Shown: piece after piece, positions 60,031 to 64,000 of the stretch
How positions within the stretch are numbered: position 1 is the stretch's first letter
How the letters are laid out: each line of letters opens with the position of its first letter
DNA from: Syncephalis fuscata
Lineage: Eukaryota; Zoopagomycota; Zoopagomycetes; Zoopagales; Piptocephalidaceae
DNA: 64,000 nucleotides
NCBI GenBank assembly: GCA_025786725.1
Contig: JAHLTZ010000006.1
Location: 558,001 to 622,000 of the forward strand
Direction: 5' to 3'
The notes under the pieces: model-generated
Told to the model about the DNA's origin: nothing
The model's input: only the letters and a program-made list of their open reading frames with translations
Database searches by the model: none
Translations under genes and position numbers: made by a program

Positions 60031-61290
60031 ATGATCAAAACTGGTGCTTTTACTATTGTTGCTATTTGTGCAGCTATGGTGTTATCTAGTATTTCAATGA
60101 TTCACGCTATTGGTGGAAAAATTGGAGGTAAGCTATAAATTATGGCATTTATTAGTGTTAACAAAACATGCATCTGCTAGGTCCAGTTTTGCCTAATGGA
60201 GTCGGAAATGTATATTTAAAAGATGCAACCGTTCGAGCTAAAGTTGGATTGGCAGAAATTGACTGGACCACTTCAACCGACAGAATAGGTCTTGGTTATA
60301 CAAAATGGAAAAATCAGGATGCTTTTGTTAAATGCGTGCCTAGTAGCAATAAGCTAACAGTCGAAACCAGAGCTTTTGATGTAAGAAAATAGTTATCAGT
60401 ACAAAAGTTACGCGTTACTGACATACTATCCAGATTTTGGATGGATTTAAAACTAAAGAAAGACATATTCCAGGAAGTAATGATATTGCTCAGCCGTTAG
60501 CACGATTTGATATTCCAAAAAAACTATGGAAAATAGAAGCCAATTGCTTTGTCTACGAGCTCGTACCTGGCGATACATTAGAAAAGTTTGCCATTGGTAA
60601 AAGCTGGCAAGAAAAGGCTAGATATTTACCGCAACTATTCAAACAAGCAATGCTGGGTAAATACCCGTGCGCTTTAATGATGAAATATTAATTGCTATCA
60701 TTGAATATAGGCATGTTATATTTGCGCCGTGTAGGTATTATACACAATGATATTGCTCCTAAAAGTAAGTTTTATTAAGCTGAAGAATAATATGCTAATC
60801 ACTTGGTTTAGATATTGTTGCTGGTTTTAATTCCAAAAATGAGTTAGTGGCAAAAATTATCGATTACGATTTTGTTTAATTTGCCAAGAAAACAATAAAT
60901 TGGATTCCACCTAGAATACTTCTTAAAGCAAGTTCATATGAGCAAGTAACTGCTTGTAACGACAATAATCGTAATCTTGGTCTATCAATCTACTATGCAA
61001 TCACTGAAGCATTTCCCGGTGGTGGTATTGATGATCCAGTAGAAGACTCACTTAAAGCGCTAGAATATAACATTAAAGCAGCAGCAGCCAATAAGCCACT
61101 TACACTTGGACAGCGTTATCGGGATATGCTCAACAAAGTACCGCAATATCCCACTCATGGTGATGAACAATATGCAATTGCATTACTACCTCTTGTACAT
61201 GCCATGGTATTGTTAACTTCAAGTAAATATGACAACTGTGCGATTGCCAATGATGTGTTGGCTTTATTGGGAATAACTAATTTCAAATAA
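60031..61290 (+). CDS. Secreted protein-kinase-like protein (in-frame stop)
   Basis: Five exons: 60031-60127, 60181-60380, 60434-60656, 60711-60764, 60812-61290. Residues 1-26 are a signal peptide (MIKTGAFTIVAICAAMVLSSISMIHA). The C-terminal half reads like a kinase: YLRRVGIIHNDIAPKNIV in place of the HRD catalytic loop (His-Asn-Asp, with Asn in the usual place after Lys), then KIIDYDFV where DFG would be (DYD), and later NNRNLGLSIYYAITE like the F-helix. The loop Asp and following Asn are kept, so catalysis is not excluded, but the N-lobe Lys is not obvious. A TAA at 60877-60879 interrupts the last exon right after DYDFV, while the frame remains open and kinase-like for 136 more codons. This is a nonsense mutation or an error. 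Secreted kinase-like proteins are effector candidates. Confidence 0.6.
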
Positions 61291-62660
61291 ACTGAAAGTT
61301 AAAACTGGAATATAATGAATAAATTGTGTGTAATTGAATTGTTCATGCTAGTGTATTGAGCCAATTACACTGTAATAATCATGATTACATTTGCCATAAA
61401 GTAAGCCATTGATAACTTGATTTTTTTATGCGTAAGTAATTTAATACTAAAGGATATATTACCTACAATGTATTTGATTGCTGTGCAAAGATAGTTGTTC
61501 TAGATAATAGTTTAAACAGAATATTATTGCATTATTACATTTATTGTTTATTGGTGTTATAATTTATTGTATGTTAGCTGCTGATTTTATCTATTTTTAA
61601 TAAACCCATTACTTGACAGCGTTGTTTATTCTGAATCGGTACTGTAGCCAGTAATCAGCATGAAAACACATTAATGTTCATTATTTAGTGCTGACTACAA
61701 TACTGTTAACAAATCTGATATAGAGACACAAGTAGACAAATAGTGTATTAGCAATACAACACGACAAGTGTTAAAACGATCCAAAGACATGGTAATTTCT
61801 GTTATATGCGGTGTTTAACTGGACTATATGGCTTTATAAGGCCATATTAGCAACATGTAGTATAGAAAATTAGTTAGCTAATATCATTTAATGCTAATAG
61901 CTTGATGCTTGATTAGAGAATGCGTTATATTTATATATTTTTTTACCTTGGTTAAATCGTCTTTTTTACTTACTTATTTCAAGTTGTTTTATCAACTTAT
62001 TTATTGCTTTGATACAGCGCTTTGGGCAGTGTTATAAATATTACGCACACACACAAATATTCCAACCCCCACATAGTTTCTAGGCAGCATACTAATACGA
62101 AATTATTGAAAACATTCAATATAGGAAACAATAAATATTATAAATTATGGTGATATCGAAATGATATTTAATCATTGATGTTAATCCAATTTTAGTTTTT
62201 TAAATTGGAATTGATTTACATTTGCTATTCAAACTAATGACAATTATTTTGCTATAGTGTTGCGATTATAATTTATAGGTTAGAAAGACGCATCAAATCG
62301 TACGTATGTTTGCGTAGCAGTTAGCATAGACTACTTGGCAAGGCCTTGTTAATTATTAGGCCTTATTTTTCGCCTCAAGTAATTGCATAAATTAAATTAT
62401 TGCCCAGCATCTATAATCGATAGTAAGTTTGTTTTTTTTGTTATATGCAGACAAGGCGGATAACACAAGTCACTATGTGGCAGATAGAGGCGAAAGCAGT
62501 GAAAATTAACAGTGGCTAAAATCATACCTATTAGCAACATGGGTACACAAGTCCAAAGATATGAATTAATATGATTTATTTTTGGCTATTTAAATAGAAA
62601 TTGGTTTACTTTAACAGCTCGATTACTTTTCTAACATTCAAGCTTCTGTCCACTTAATAA
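61291..62660. other. 1.4-kb gene-free region
   Basis: AT-rich; no convincing frame, RNA gene or long repeat found. The upstream region of the last F-box gene lies at its right end. Confidence 0.45.
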
Positions 62661-64000
62661 TGCATACCTCTAGGTTGGAATCAATTTTGGCTACATTGCC
62701 GGCTGTTGATTATAGCTTGCTTTTCCAAAGTCTTGATGATGATATTTACTTGAGCTGGAATGCACCAACCGGTTAATACAAACAATTATACAACAATCAA
62801 ATGAATACTGGCGTATATTGTATGGTAGGACATTTAACTGGAGATATGTTGAAAACGAAGAAAACTTTTTAGTTGCATATCGCACTGAAATCTGGTGTAA
62901 AACTGGGCGTCCTTTAAATTCTACGCCTGAGGTATGGCACGGGGAAATGGGACATGCCGCATTTTTGGGAATAAATTGGAAAGAAGCATACAAGTATCGA
63001 TTAGCAATTAGCAAGCACTGGAACGCAGGACTTTATCGAAGTTTTTTTTACCATTTGTCTGAACCAGAGTCGAGTGTATTTTCCATTTCTTATCCACGCT
63101 GTATTCCACATGAACCAGTTTACTTTAGATGGGAGAGCAGTATTTCAGATTTATCGGCACAAAGGCGGTACTTGGAGCCGATTAGAAATCAATTAAATCT
63201 TTTTCTTGGCGAGCCGATCGAAATATCTGCTTTATCCGACAATAGCGCAAATATTTGTGCTAACTACATCAACTGTTATTATTCAATGATTGAGTTTAAA
63301 AATAGGCGGTTTATTTATTCTCAAGACAAGTTGATGCCACTAGATCTACCATTTAGCACTGAAAGTTATATGCTGGTTTTTCATAGTGCAATTGGTCGAT
63401 GGGCAATTTATTGCACAAGAGAAAACCCTTCATCTTATTTCTTAGTCAATTTGGCTACTGCACAGCGCTATTCTATACCCAAGAATTGTACAGCGAATAT
63501 TATGTTGGATACAGCCAACGACAAAGAATTGACCATTTTGACATTTACAAGCATGACGGGCTCTCAATATCGATGGAAGTATATAAAATTTACGCCGAAT
63601 TCATCAAAGCTTGAAATAGAGACACTTGATCGTGGTAGTTTGCAGCTTGAAGATGCAAAGGAGCTGCTCACCGTTTCTTTACTGGGTAGCGGTTACATCA
63701 AAGCGTTTTGCAAATCAATCATTAGTACAAACTTCTCTATAGATATTTTTGCATTTAACGTAACGTCTAAACAACCGTTCAAAAAAATTGGCAGCTATAA
63801 CCACAGCCAAACTGCCTATCGTATAAAACGAAATGCTGCACTTATTATGCATGCTACTTATTGCAACGTCATCAGTTTAAAGACTGGCGATGTACAGTAT
63901 TCATTTAAGTTTGATGGCGTTACTGATCCTTTAGAATCTGACTTTTCAGGCAATATATTTGCTACTCCAATGTTAAGTACCATTTTCTGTATTAGAAATA
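62661..64000 (+). CDS. F-box/propeller-like family protein (3' partial)
   Basis: Start ATG at 62661 gives ESILATLPAVDYSLLFQSLDDDIYL, the first half of an F-box. One base appears missing near 62752, because the next frame continues ELECTNRLIQTIIQQ...EYWRILYGRTFNW, which completes the F-box with its W-x-x-L-Y end, and then NWKEAYKYRLAISKHWNAGLYR, the basic linker shared with the other family members. From there the frame is open without interruption to base 64000 (about 415 codons). It is beta-rich with repeated hydrophobic-aromatic strands that suggest a divergent propeller. The 3' end lies outside. Probably an SCF substrate adaptor; no intron seen so far. Confidence 0.65.

Noticed and set aside
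1-64000. tRNA, rRNA, CRISPR arrays, telomere repeats
   Set aside because: I looked for these while reading and found no convincing cloverleaf, array or telomeric unit; a covariance-model search could still reveal a tRNA I missed.

Overview
This window is nuclear DNA of a fungus. It is AT-rich and gene-dense, with spliceosomal introns of about 45-90 nt that start GTAAGT/GTAAAT and end TAG. Gene content includes neurofibromin, mitochondrial and peroxisomal proteins, chitin-type lytic polysaccharide monooxygenases and a secreted subtilase. The intron-rich core genes, lineage-specific F-box/propeller proteins and a secreted kinase-like protein make an early-diverging lineage plausible, perhaps Zoopagomycota such as a Syncephalis-like mycoparasite. 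That placement is inference, not proof.

Layout. 1-8341 (+) is most of a neurofibromin (RasGAP, Sec14/PH) gene whose 5' end lies outside. 8583-11724 (-) is a mitochondrial ABCB8-type ABC transporter containing a 3-nt micro-exon. 12578-15218 (-) is a secreted S8 subtilase with a PA domain. 16757-18375 (-) is an F-box/propeller-like protein. 18662-24137 is a 5.5-kb near-perfect palindrome carrying two divergent copies of an AA11-like LPMO gene, the right one frameshifted. 24327-25404 (-) is a membrane-anchored protein with a UIM-like motif, followed by about 3.3 kb without a recognisable gene. 28674-29474 (-) is a FAM210/DUF1279 mitochondrial protein, divergent from a Cid1-type nucleotidyltransferase at 29899-31854 (+). 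32295-34099 is a decayed F-box relative, 34802-36776 a coiled-coil protein, and 37073-40720 an intron-rich membrane protein with a possible permuted papain-like His...Asn-Cys signature. A second, inverted and broken copy of the nucleotidyltransferase lies at 40848-42798, then a LARGE/GT49 glycosyltransferase (43002-44916, +) and a peroxisomal acyl-CoA oxidase (44983-47826, -).

48151-55343 is a segmental duplication cluster: a repeated ~500-bp block, a relic 7TM gene, two near-identical 7TM genes (the second broken), and a glyoxylate/hydroxypyruvate reductase between them. The end holds a third LPMO gene with a lysine-rich tail (56858-58033, -), a secreted kinase-like gene (60031-61290, +) and another F-box/propeller gene running off the window (62661-64000, +).

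Two themes recur. First, duplications (one palindrome, one inverted pair, one direct pair) involve an LPMO, a nucleotidyltransferase and a 7TM protein. Second, many otherwise well-conserved genes carry single-base frameshifts that mostly look like one missing nucleotide. This pattern across unrelated core genes points to residual assembly error more than mass pseudogenisation, and it should temper every pseudogene call below. Functionally the window mixes housekeeping genes with a secreted degradative set (subtilase, LPMOs) that would suit a fungus attacking chitin- and protein-rich cell walls.
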